Shown here: positions 35,745 through 43,695 of the stretch, one piece after another
How positions within the stretch are numbered: the first letter of the stretch is position 1
How the letters are laid out: each line of letters begins with the position of its first letter
NCBI GenBank assembly: GCA_017860615.1
Contig: JAGDMU010000010.1
Coordinates: forward strand, 62,001 to 126,000
Direction of reading: 5' to 3'
Length of the DNA stretch: 64,000 bases
Source of the DNA: Pseudomonadota bacterium
GTDB taxonomy: Bacteria; Campylobacterota; Campylobacteria; Campylobacterales; Sulfurospirillaceae
The notes under the pieces: generated by a model
What the model was told of the DNA's origin: nothing
The model's database searches: none
What the model saw: the letters and a program-made list of their open reading frames with translations, nothing else
Position numbers and translations under genes: made by a program

Positions 35745-35773
35745 ATTATACTTTTATGCGTGAATTTTGTCAA
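35745..35773 (-). promoter_or_regulatory. Fully consensus sigma-70 promoter of the toxin-antitoxin module
   Basis: On the minus strand TTGACA (35773-35768) is followed after 17 bases by TATAAT (35750-35745), both perfect. TTTAGT direct repeats at 35723-35728 and 35735-35740 (12-bp spacing), around the predicted start, could be the antitoxin operator. Confidence 0.75.
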
Positions 35774-35852
35774 ATAAAAGGTTTTCATGTAATGGTGTAA
35801 ACAATAAATTTCTCTTGATTTTATAACTTTTTTTTGCCCATTTTCGCCATGG

Positions 35853-35858
35853 TATAAT
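35853..35858 (+). promoter_or_regulatory. -10 element upstream of the 90-residue orphan gene
   Basis: GGTATAAT lies 35 bases before the ATG at 35893, which itself follows an AAAGGA ribosome-binding site. Confidence 0.5.
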
Positions 35859-35892
35859 TTCATTATAAAAATATAAATAAAGGAAAAACATC

Positions 35893-36165
35893 ATGACACC
35901 AATTGAGGCAAAACAGAATGAAATTATGGATTACTTAGGAAAACAAAAAGTGCACAGTGAGATATATCCAAGTGATTTCAAAATAGAATATGATGAGTTT
36001 AAGAGCCACATCAATAAAATGGAAGATATGGAGTATATTAATAAAGGACGTTGGTTTCAAAGTGATAATTTATATATTTTCAATGGTTTAACATTCGATG
36101 GGCGAAATTTTCTTCAAAATAATGATTCTAAAATTGAAAAAAAGGAACTAACCTATAAATATTGA
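35893..36165 (+). CDS. Small protein of unknown function, possible winged-helix (YjcQ-like)
   Basis: A 90-residue protein with its own -10 box and ribosome-binding site. The pattern (helical start, IEYDEFKSHINKMEDMEYI, then a β-rich LYIFNGLTFDGRNFLQNN) resembles small winged-helix YjcQ-type proteins, whose wing ends in LTxxGxxFL. The resemblance is weak. The gene sits alone next to a toxin-antitoxin module, in a region that looks accessory; the following 154 bases hold no gene. Confidence 0.55.
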   Translation: MTPIEAKQNEIMDYLGKQKVHSEIYPSDFKIEYDEFKSHINKMEDMEYINKGRWFQSDNLYIFNGLTFDGRNFLQNNDSKIEKKELTYKY

Positions 36166-36319
36166 TGGAAATTTGCCAAAAGATAACAAAGCCATTATAC
36201 GTTCACTTTAAACATTAGGAAAACTCCTTACACACGTAGGTGGATATAAGAGGTAATGAGAATAAGGGTATTAACACTTTGCAGGTAAAGCTTTTCAGCC
36301 TTACATGCACATATGTAGA

Positions 36320-37582
36320 TTATCCCTCTCTTAGGGCTTTAGCGATAAGTTCTATCGGATTTTTAAAGATAGCATCGACTTTTTGACCGTGCATTGCATC
36401 GCCCAGTTGCATACGACAGGCGCTACACTCAGCACTCACGTATTCAGCCCCTGTCTCTTTAATCATTGCGGCTTTTGGAAGTCCTGCAGCTTTGGCAAAA
36501 CGGTAGTTTCCTGTTTGCATCGTCACACCACCAAAACCACAACAGCGGTTCGGGTCGCTCATCTCTTTCATCACATAATTTTGTGAGAGTAAGTTTCGTG
36601 GCTCTTTCCAAACACCTTGCATTTTGCGTGCATGGCATGGGTCGTGATAGGTTACAGCATCGCTTTGTTTGGCTTTGGTTGCCAAAATCTCAGCTAAATT
36701 GGTCTTTTTCTCTAGGTATTCCGTTGCCATAAAAATGTGTGGAGCAATCGCTTTAGCCCTTGCTTGCCACTCAGGTTGGTCGTGGAAAAAGTGAATGTAG
36801 TCTGCTTTGATCATCGCACTACAGGTCGCTTCGGGAATGATGATGGCATCGAGTTCGTTTACAAAACCTTCGATGTACTCGATGTTAAATTTTGCGAGAA
36901 AGTCCACGCTATCAAAATCACCTGTGAAGTATTGAGGTGCGCCACAGCATTTTTGTTGTTTTATAAGGTAAGCATCCATCTGTAACTCTTTTAAAATCTC
37001 TAAAAGCGACTTACCGATGTCAGTGTACATGTAATTGGCTAAACAACCGATGAAAATGCCCACTTTGCCTTTGCCACCGTTTTTAATCACATCGGGATGA
37101 GAATTTAAAAAGGTCTTTTTGGCAAGACTTGGGAAAAGTCTGTCCATCTTAATGATGGGAAAATTTCGCATGTACATGGAGCTTTTTTTCTCCACGATTT
37201 TAAAGCCACAGGTTTGAAACATGTAACCAAAACGAGCGAGAACATCCATAATGTTACGGTTGCGAAGCAAGAAGAAGGCGAGCTTTTTGTACCACGCTAA
37301 TCCAAATTTTTTGCGGATGTCATTGCGTGCTTGCTCAATGAGCATATCGACAGGCAAATCATTCGGACAGACATCAACGCAGTTGGTACATAAAAAACAG
37401 CTCTCAAAAATGTTTTTAGCATTTTTGTCGAGTTCGAGTTCACCTCGTTGGTACGCGCCAAGAAGGTCTAAAAAACCTCTAGGAGAAGTTACTTCATCAC
37501 GGTTTACTTCGTGAATCGTACAAACAGGAATACACTTACCACACTTAACACACGCATCGCTCGTTACATTAAAATTAAACAT
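36320..37582 (-). CDS. Fe-S oxidoreductase, GlpC/heterodisulfide reductase-like
   Basis: A 420-residue protein with two N-terminal [4Fe-4S] ferredoxin motifs (CVKCGKCIPVC at ~11-21 and CFLCTNCVDVC at ~62-72) and two CCG domains (QKCCGAPQYFTGD and NRCCGFGGVTMQT) as in GlpC, GlcF and HdrB. It probably passes electrons between a flavoprotein and the quinone pool or thiols; the partner is not adjacent. It follows hemN by three bases. C. jejuni has the same neighbour (from memory), suggesting a link with HemN electron supply. Confidence 0.88.
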   Translation of the reverse strand: MFNFNVTSDACVKCGKCIPVCTIHEVNRDEVTSPRGFLDLLGAYQRGELELDKNAKNIFESCFLCTNCVDVCPNDLPVDMLIEQARNDIRKKFGLAWYKKLAFFLLRNRNIMDVLARFGYMFQTCGFKIVEKKSSMYMRNFPIIKMDRLFPSLAKKTFLNSHPDVIKNGGKGKVGIFIGCLANYMYTDIGKSLLEILKELQMDAYLIKQQKCCGAPQYFTGDFDSVDFLAKFNIEYIEGFVNELDAIIIPEATCSAMIKADYIHFFHDQPEWQARAKAIAPHIFMATEYLEKKTNLAEILATKAKQSDAVTYHDPCHARKMQGVWKEPRNLLSQNYVMKEMSDPNRCCGFGGVTMQTGNYRFAKAAGLPKAAMIKETGAEYVSAECSACRMQLGDAMHGQKVDAIFKNPIELIAKALREG

Positions 37583-37585
37583 CTG

Positions 37586-38959
37586 TTACACCGTTTTACT
37601 GAAGCGTCGTTTGTCTTCAGGGATTTTTTGGAGGTACGCATCAAAAGGCATCACGATATTGCGAATGAGCAGTGTGCCTGTGGTATTGACTAAAATCTTT
37701 TTACCCACTTTATCGATAACCACTAAATCTTCTTCAACAAATGGAGCAAGTGCTGATATGGCATCTGCAAAATAGTCAAAAAAGTCAATGCCAAACGCTT
37801 GTTCAATGCCAGCGATGTTGAGTTTAAAGTTACTCATCATCTCCATGATGACTGCTTTTCTAAGCACATCATCATCATTTAAAACAAGTCCACGATGCAC
37901 AGGCAACACACCCGCATCAATGGCTTTTTCGTACTCATCCATCTCTTTGAAGTTTTGAACATAGTGTTTCAAACCCTCACCGATGCTTGTCAAACCAATA
38001 CCAATTAAGTCTGCGCCACCTTTAGTGGTATATCCTTGGAAGTTACGGTGCAACTCGCCTTTTTCAATGGCTAAGAAAAGCTCATCATCAGGCTTTGCAA
38101 AGTGATCCATTCCGATCATTTTATAGCCGTTAGACTCCAAATAATCAATGGTATAACGCATAATGGCAAGCTTAATACTCGGATGTGGAAGCGTTGTCTC
38201 ATCAATTTTACGCATCGATTTTTTCATCCACGGCACGTGTGCGTAGTTAAAGACAGCTAAACGTGTTGGATCAAGCGAGACGGCTAAACGAAGCGTTTCT
38301 TGAAAACTCTCAAAGGTTTGGTACGGAAGTCCGTAAATCAAGTCCATGTTAATCGACTTAATGCCAGCCTCTTTTGCCATTTTTACGGCATTGCCCGTAA
38401 CATCATACGGTTGGATGCGATGGATCGCTTTTTGAACCTCATCGTTAAAGTCTTGCACACCATAACTAATGCGGTTAAAACCATTATTGGTTAAAACATC
38501 CAGTTGTTCTTTGGTTAAAAAGCGAGGGTCGATCTCACAGCTTATTTCAGCGTCTTTAGCAAAGTTTTTGAAATAACGTTTGATAGCTCCAATAATGCGC
38601 TCTAACTGTGCTGTGTTAAAAAAGGTCGGTGTACCACCACCAAAATGCATCTGAATCACTTCACGAGAGGTATCGAGGTGCTTGGAGAGCAATTCAAGTT
38701 CGCGCTCTAAATAGTCTATGTAACGCTCTTTTTTATCTTCTTTACTTGTGTAAACAACGTTACAACCACAGAAGTAACAGGCGCTTCGACAAAAAGGAAG
38801 GTGAAAATATAAGGAGAGTTTACGGTTTTTGTCTTGGGTTGCCAAGATACTCTCATAACTTTTTGCAGTAAATCCTTCATGAAACTCTGGAGCCGTTGGG
38901 TAACTCGTGTACCTAGGACCCGCTTTGGAGTACTTGGCAAATTTCTCAAAATCAATCAT
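37586..38959 (-). CDS. hemN: Oxygen-independent coproporphyrinogen III oxidase
   Basis: A 457-residue radical-SAM enzyme that decarboxylates coproporphyrinogen III in anaerobic haem synthesis. Motifs: GPRYTSYPTAPEF at the N-terminus, CRSACYFCGCN (CxxxCxxC cluster at ~57-64), FGGGTPTF, SCEIDPRFL, GVQDFN and MDLIYGLPYQT. Full length and the YTSYPTA start are diagnostic of true HemN rather than HemW. Nearby hemB belongs to the same pathway. Confidence 0.97.
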   Translation of the reverse strand: MIDFEKFAKYSKAGPRYTSYPTAPEFHEGFTAKSYESILATQDKNRKLSLYFHLPFCRSACYFCGCNVVYTSKEDKKERYIDYLERELELLSKHLDTSREVIQMHFGGGTPTFFNTAQLERIIGAIKRYFKNFAKDAEISCEIDPRFLTKEQLDVLTNNGFNRISYGVQDFNDEVQKAIHRIQPYDVTGNAVKMAKEAGIKSINMDLIYGLPYQTFESFQETLRLAVSLDPTRLAVFNYAHVPWMKKSMRKIDETTLPHPSIKLAIMRYTIDYLESNGYKMIGMDHFAKPDDELFLAIEKGELHRNFQGYTTKGGADLIGIGLTSIGEGLKHYVQNFKEMDEYEKAIDAGVLPVHRGLVLNDDDVLRKAVIMEMMSNFKLNIAGIEQAFGIDFFDYFADAISALAPFVEEDLVVIDKVGKKILVNTTGTLLIRNIVMPFDAYLQKIPEDKRRFSKTV

Positions 38960-38967
38960 GCTTCATC

Positions 38968-39459
38968 CTAGCGCTCTATCGCGCTGATAATACTCGCCCC
39001 TTCAGGCAAATAGAGATCTTTGAGGTCTAAAAAGAGATTTGGATGATCTTTTTTGATCTTTTTGACCAATTTATCAAAATCTACCTCGTTCTTTTTACTC
39101 TTTTTGATCTCTTCCATAGCCACCGTCCAAACATCTTGAAAATCAAGTGGCAAGTGCTGCAAGATACTTTTTTCAAGTTTAAGAAAAAGTGTCTCCTGCT
39201 CCGCTTTTTTAAAATGCTCTATCATTTTAGTCAGTGTATCAATAGAAAGGAGTGCATGAAGCTTTTGCTTCTCATCATACACTAACCATGGCTCTTTGGC
39301 ATTGTCCCATGAACCATTTTTAAGGCGTAAAAGCTTGGTGATTTCATCCTCACTTGGCACTATCTCTAAAACCGTTTGTTCTTTCTGTTTGGTTGGGCTT
39401 AAATTTTTAGAAATTTTTTCTATCATCTTAAACTCTTTTTTTCGTTTTTTAAATTCCAT
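38968..39459 (-). CDS. DUF2603/UPF0763 family protein
   Basis: A 163-residue protein that matches the epsilonproteobacterial UPF0763 family as I remember it, found between hemN and argF in Campylobacter. Visible: an N-terminal lysine-rich part, VEIVPSEDEITKLL-type acidic stretch, LLSIDTLTKMIEHF and LDLKDLYLPEG near the end. No catalytic motif is seen. The ATG overlaps the argF stop (TAATG); an ATG 33 bases downstream is an alternative start. Function unknown. Confidence 0.82.
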   Translation of the reverse strand: MEFKKRKKEFKMIEKISKNLSPTKQKEQTVLEIVPSEDEITKLLRLKNGSWDNAKEPWLVYDEKQKLHALLSIDTLTKMIEHFKKAEQETLFLKLEKSILQHLPLDFQDVWTVAMEEIKKSKKNEVDFDKLVKKIKKDHPNLFLDLKDLYLPEGASIISAIER

Positions 39460-40385
39460 TAGTTGTTTCTGTGCCTATCAAGCCATACCATAACAGCTTT
39501 TTGGGCATGAAGACGATTCTCTGCCTCATCAAAAATCTCATCGGCATATGCTTCAAAGACACTCTCACTCACTTCATAGTCACGGTACGCTGGTAAGCAG
39601 TGTAAAAACATCGCATCTTTTTCTGCCAAGCTCATCATCGCATCATCGACCATATACCCTTGGAAGGCTTTCACACGCGCCGCTTTTTCCGCTTCTTGTC
39701 CCATCGAAACCCATGTGTCTGTGGTGACAACCGTAGCACCTTTGATAGCCTCTTTTGGGTCATTGCCGATTTTAATGATCGCACCACTCTCTTTTGCAAA
39801 GGCAAGCGCTTCTGCTAAAATCTGAGCATCCACTTCGTACCCTTTTGGAGTTGCTATGCGAAGCTCAAAGCCCAATTTTGAAGCGAGCATAAGCCACGAA
39901 TGGGTCATATTGTTGCCATCACCTACGTACGCAACGATAGGATTTTTATCTTTTTTATACTCTACCATCGTAAGATAGTCTGCCATCAGTTGTACAGGGT
40001 GGTATGAATCACTTAGACCGCTGATAACAGGTACTTTAGAGTACGCTGCAAACTCTTCGAGTGTGCTTTGTGCAAACGTACGAATCATCACCATATCGAC
40101 CATACGGCTAATGACACGTGCAGTATCTTTCATAGGTTCACCACGTCCGAGTTGTAAGTCATTGGAAGAGAGGAACAGACCCACACCTCCAAGCTGATGA
40201 ATACCCACTTCAAAACTGACACGTGTTCGGGTACTGCTTTTTTCAAAAATCATCCCTAAGGTTTGATTTTCAAGATACGGTTTATATTTACCTTTTTTGG
40301 CCTGTTTTTTAATTTTAATCGCCAAGTCGATGATCTCTAAAATCTCTTCTTTGCTGTAATCTTTCAGTGTTAAAAAATGTCTCAT
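39459..40385 (-). CDS. argF: Ornithine carbamoyltransferase
   Basis: A 308-residue arginine-pathway enzyme: carbamoyl-phosphate site SSTRTR (~52-57), [12 protein letters not shown], the ornithine/citrulline segment [13 protein letters not shown] and the [11 protein letters not shown] motif with the catalytic cysteine. Bounded by hemB (one-base gap to its stop) and the DUF2603 gene (overlap), so it is in an operon. Confidence 0.97.
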   Translation of the reverse strand: MRHFLTLKDYSKEEILEIIDLAIKIKKQAKKGKYKPYLENQTLGMIFEKSSTRTRVSFEVGIHQLGGVGLFLSSNDLQLGRGEPMKDTARVISRMVDMVMIRTFAQSTLEEFAAYSKVPVISGLSDSYHPVQLMADYLTMVEYKKDKNPIVAYVGDGNNMTHSWLMLASKLGFELRIATPKGYEVDAQILAEALAFAKESGAIIKIGNDPKEAIKGATVVTTDTWVSMGQEAEKAARVKAFQGYMVDDAMMSLAEKDAMFLHCLPAYRDYEVSESVFEAYADEIFDEAENRLHAQKAVMVWLDRHRNN

Positions 40386-40386
40386 C

Positions 40387-41361
40387 CTATCTTCTCCTTA
40401 ATACTTCTGCTACTTCTTTTGCGTGGTAACTGATGATAATGTCAGCCCCAGCACGTTTAAAAGCGATCATCGTCTCCATCATCACGCGCTCATAATCAAT
40501 CACCCCTGCTTTACCTGCGGCCTTGAGCATCGCGTACTCACCACTCACGTTATAAACACACAAAGGGGTCGAGGTCGCATTGCGTACATCACGGATGATG
40601 TCTAAATACGCAAGAGCTGGTTTAACCATCAAAATGTCCGCACCTTGCATCTCATCTTCCACGGATTCGGCTATCGCTTCTCTACGATTTGCTGGATCCA
40701 TCTGGTAGGTTTTACGATCGCCAAAGCTTGGAGCAGATTCTGCTACATCACGGAACGGTCCATAATAGGCACTGGCAAACTTTGTCGAGTAACTCATGAT
40801 TGGTAAGTTTACAAAACCTTCGCTATCCAGCGCTTCGCGTAATGCTTCGATCATACCGTCCATCATACCACTTGGTGCTATCATATCTGCACCCGCATGA
40901 GCGTGAACAAGGGCTTGTTTGGCTAAAATTTCGAGTGTTGCGTCGTTGTTGACACTCTCATGTTCGATGTCTAAAATGCCACAATGTCCATGATCTGTAA
41001 ATTCACAGAAACAAAGATCGGTGACGACAAACATATTTGGATACGCTTTTTTAACGGCTTTGATGGTACTTGCGATAATGCCATGCTCGCACAATGCGTC
41101 GCTTCCCACACTGTCTTTCACCTCAGGAATACCAAATAAAATAATCGAATTAATACCGAGTTCTTGTAACTTTCCACACTCTTTAACAATCTCATCAATG
41201 CTCATCTGGTACACACCAGGCATCGAGCTAATCTCTTTTTTAATGCCTTCACCACTTTTAGCAAATAACGGATAGATAAAATCGTCCATACTCAGTGTTG
41301 TTTCGCGCACCAGAGAGCGAAGTGTTGCATTCATTCTCAGTCTTCTAAATCTTTTAAACAT
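40387..41361 (-). CDS. hemB: Delta-aminolevulinic acid dehydratase (porphobilinogen synthase)
   Basis: A 324-residue TIM-barrel enzyme condensing two aminolevulinates. Catalytic lysines lie in [17 protein letters not shown] and [10 protein letters not shown]. The Cys-containing metal loop ([17 protein letters not shown]) suggests a zinc-type enzyme. It heads the minus-strand string hemB-argF-DUF2603-hemN-Fe-S protein and is divergent from ribA. Confidence 0.97.
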   Translation of the reverse strand: MFKRFRRLRMNATLRSLVRETTLSMDDFIYPLFAKSGEGIKKEISSMPGVYQMSIDEIVKECGKLQELGINSIILFGIPEVKDSVGSDALCEHGIIASTIKAVKKAYPNMFVVTDLCFCEFTDHGHCGILDIEHESVNNDATLEILAKQALVHAHAGADMIAPSGMMDGMIEALREALDSEGFVNLPIMSYSTKFASAYYGPFRDVAESAPSFGDRKTYQMDPANRREAIAESVEDEMQGADILMVKPALAYLDIIRDVRNATSTPLCVYNVSGEYAMLKAAGKAGVIDYERVMMETMIAFKRAGADIIISYHAKEVAEVLRRR

Positions 41362-41454
41362 TCTTTTGCCTTATCTTGGTTAAAATGGCGAGTGCCTAAA
41401 TGGTACTCATGTTATAAAAAGTAGTGATTTTAGCATAACTGGATATAAAAGAAA

Positions 41455-42018
41455 ATGAAAATAGAAATTTCCGAGGTTGCGAACCTCCCATCGCGTTTTG
41501 GGACGTTTAAAATCCAATCATTTAAGGAAGGCATTAAAGAGCATCTTGTGGTATTTAAAGAGCCTTTAGGAGAGATTCCGTTGGTGCGTGTGCACAGTGA
41601 ATGTTTGACAGGTGATAGCATGGGGAGTCTTAAATGTGACTGCCGCGATCAGCTTGAGTTTGCGCTTGCTACCATTGAAAAAAATGGCGGTATGGTGATT
41701 TATTTACGTCAAGAAGGCCGAAATATAGGGCTTCTTAATAAAGTCAATGCGTATGCTCTGCAAGACAAAGGGTTTAATACCATTGAAGCCAATCATCAAC
41801 TGGGCTTTCTAGACGATGAACGAACCTATGAAATGGTCGAATTTGTCTTAGAGTATTTTAACATTAAAAAAATCAAGCTTCTTACCAATAACCCTAAAAA
41901 AATTGAGAGCTTGAAAAACATTGAAATTGTCGAACGAATCCCTGTTGTTATTCCTTCCAATAAGTTTAACGAAGGGTATTTGAAAACCAAAAAAGAGCAG
42001 ATGGGACACCTTTTTTAG
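41455..42018 (+). CDS. ribA: GTP cyclohydrolase II
   Basis: A 187-residue stand-alone RibA starting riboflavin synthesis. Zinc-binding cysteines are in SECLTGDSMGSLKCDCRDQ; YLRQEGRNIGLLNK carries the catalytic aspartate/arginine area and LLTNNPKKIE the GTP-binding part. Not fused to RibB as in many bacteria. Divergent from hemB. Confidence 0.96.
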   Translation: MKIEISEVANLPSRFGTFKIQSFKEGIKEHLVVFKEPLGEIPLVRVHSECLTGDSMGSLKCDCRDQLEFALATIEKNGGMVIYLRQEGRNIGLLNKVNAYALQDKGFNTIEANHQLGFLDDERTYEMVEFVLEYFNIKKIKLLTNNPKKIESLKNIEIVERIPVVIPSNKFNEGYLKTKKEQMGHLF

Positions 42019-42026
42019 GAGTGAAC

Positions 42027-42479
42027 ATGATACGCGCTGCGACAGTCGAAGATGCTGGCGTCATTGACAAACTTTTGACACAATTAGGCTATGCAGAAAC
42101 GCTATCGTTTCTTCCCAAACGCATTCAAGCGTTACTAGAACATCCTGATGCGATGCTTTTTCTTTATGAATCTGAGGGCAAAGTTGTTGCCCTTCTCTCT
42201 TTACATCTCATTCCCCAAATTGCTCTTTTTGGCTCATTTTTGCGTATCAGTTATTTTATTGTGGATGAAAAGGTACGTTCACAAAAAATAGGCGCAGAAT
42301 TTGAAGCTTTAGCAACACAGATCGCTAAAGAGAAAGAGTGTGATCGCATCGAAGTGCATTGCCATGAAAGACGAAACGATGCACACCGTTTTTACGAGCA
42401 ACACAGGTACATTGAGTCTCCCAAATATTTTGTCAAACAGATCACATTTAAAAGGAGTTATGATGTTCAAAGAGTTTAA
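42027..42479 (+). CDS. GNAT-family N-acetyltransferase
   Basis: A 150-residue acetyltransferase with a GNAT fold: IRAATVEDAGVIDKLLTQLG start, the strand FLRISYFIVDEKVRSQKIGAEF (acetyl-CoA loop R-S-x-x-I-G-x), and DRIEVHCHERRNDAHRFYEQHRY at the end. The substrate is unknown. The start is the ATG at 42027 preceded by AGGAG. Its 3' end overlaps the mscL start by 17 bases. Confidence 0.88.
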   Translation: MIRAATVEDAGVIDKLLTQLGYAETLSFLPKRIQALLEHPDAMLFLYESEGKVVALLSLHLIPQIALFGSFLRISYFIVDEKVRSQKIGAEFEALATQIAKEKECDRIEVHCHERRNDAHRFYEQHRYIESPKYFVKQITFKRSYDVQRV

Positions 42480-42900
42480 AAACTTCCTTATCAAAGGCAA
42501 TGTTGTTGATATGGCTGTGGGGTTTATTTTTGGTGCCGCGTTTGCAACGGTTGTGAAATCTTTGGTCACCAACATTATTATGCCACCCATTGGACTACTG
42601 CTTGGAAATGTTGATTTTTCATCGCTCTTTATTGCGCTGGATGGTAAAACATATGCTTCATTAGCGGATTTAGATAAAGCGGGCGCTCCTGCTATCAAGC
42701 TGGGTATCTTTTTTAACGACATCACCTCATTTGTCATTTTAGGTTTTGTTATGTTTATGATGATTAAGGGATATAACAGACTCATGGTCAAAGAAGAAGC
42801 ACCAGTAGAAGCTGCTCCTACAACAAAAGAGTGCCCTGAATGTGGGATGAACATTCCCTTACATGCTAAAAAGTGCCCGTACTGTCACTCTTACCTGTAA
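42463..42900 (+). CDS. mscL: Large-conductance mechanosensitive channel with C-terminal zinc ribbon
   Basis: A 145-residue MscL: N-terminal amphipathic helix FKEFKNFLIKGNVVDMAVGF, TM1 with the AFATVVKSLVTNIIMPPIG pore-lining part and TM2 ITSFVILGFVMFMMIKG. The tail carries four cysteines in ECPECGM and KKCPYCHS, a zinc-ribbon-like addition beyond the usual helical bundle. The second of two adjacent ATGs (42463) is five bases from the GGAG. Confidence 0.93.
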   Translation: MFKEFKNFLIKGNVVDMAVGFIFGAAFATVVKSLVTNIIMPPIGLLLGNVDFSSLFIALDGKTYASLADLDKAGAPAIKLGIFFNDITSFVILGFVMFMMIKGYNRLMVKEEAPVEAAPTTKECPECGMNIPLHAKKCPYCHSYL

Positions 42901-42907
42901 AAGATTT

Positions 42908-42931
42908 CAAGGCGAGCCTTAACTCGCCTTG
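42908..42931. terminator. Bidirectional hairpin between mscL and sodB
   Basis: A perfect 9-bp GC-rich stem (42908-42916 with 42923-42931) with a six-base loop lies between two convergent genes. Confidence 0.75.
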
Positions 42932-42938
42932 ATATAAC

Positions 42939-43535
42939 TTATGCTTTTAAATTTGCGTTAGCAAAATCCCAATTGACAAGATTTTTTAAGAAAATATCCA
43001 AATAATCTGCGCGCTTGTTTTGGTAATCAAGATAGTAAGCATGTTCCCAAACATCCACCGTTAAAATTGCCTTTTGATCATGAGCGAGGGGTGTATCGGC
43101 ATTGGCAGTTTTGGTGATTTTCAGTTTTCCACCCTCCAGTACAAGCCACGCCCAACCGCTACCAAATTGTGTCAATCCAGCATTTTTAAACGCGTCAACA
43201 AATGCTTCATAGCTTCCAAAGTCTTCATTGATCTTTGTAGCAATTGCACCGCTTGGAGCGCCACCTCCACCTTTTTTCATAGAGTTCCAGTAAAAGGTGT
43301 GATTCCATACCTGAGCAGCATTGTTAAAAATACCCACTTTTTCTGGGTTGTTAGCAACCGTTACAATAATTTTCTCAAGGCTTGCTTCAGCAAGTTCACT
43401 TCCTTGAATCAGATTGTTTAGATTGGTGACATAGGTTTGATGATGCTTTCCATGATGAAAAGAGAGTGTGTTAGCTGTGATATAAGGTTCTAGTGCATTA
43501 GCTTCGTAAGGAAGCGCTGGTAAAGTAATAGCCAT
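42939..43535 (-). CDS. sodB: Superoxide dismutase, Fe-type
   Basis: A 198-residue Fe/Mn-family SOD. Metal ligands are in TLSFHHGKHHQTYV, QVWNHTFYWNSM and DVWEHAYYLDYQN. The GGGGAP and FGSGWAWLV pattern, with glutamine in AGLTQFGSGW... rather than at the Mn position, favours iron. Cytoplasmic; no signal peptide. It complements the peroxidase near the left end. Confidence 0.96.
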   Translation of the reverse strand: MAITLPALPYEANALEPYITANTLSFHHGKHHQTYVTNLNNLIQGSELAEASLEKIIVTVANNPEKVGIFNNAAQVWNHTFYWNSMKKGGGGAPSGAIATKINEDFGSYEAFVDAFKNAGLTQFGSGWAWLVLEGGKLKITKTANADTPLAHDQKAILTVDVWEHAYYLDYQNKRADYLDIFLKNLVNWDFANANLKA

Positions 43536-43619
43536 AAAAACTCCTTTGTCTAAAATTTAATCTCATTCCATTCTACAGCTTCTTCATAAATGAATGGTAA
43601 ATCTATCGAGTTAATTGTA

Positions 43620-43633
43620 TTGACTTAGGTCAT
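43620..43633. promoter_or_regulatory. Possible Crp/Fnr-type site between sodB and the NIT chemoreceptor
   Basis: TTGAC-TTAG-GTCAT has the 5-4-5 layout of Fnr/NssR sites and matches its own inverted repeat in four of five pairs. It lies 63 bases before the chemoreceptor start. A single short match in AT-rich DNA is weak evidence. Confidence 0.3.
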
Positions 43634-43695
43634 TGAATTTTTTACCAAACCAATGAATAATATAAGCTTATATTTACTTTATACAGGAGAATTAG

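Noticed and set aside
41390-41408. A 7-bp inverted repeat between hemB and ribA (GAGTGCC and GGTACTC)
   Set aside because: It needs a G-T pair and has no clear promoter relation; too short to call an operator.
42309-42854. A 181-residue minus-strand frame opposite mscL
   Set aside because: It is the antisense of a well-recognised MscL and the end of a GNAT gene; no own start signal.
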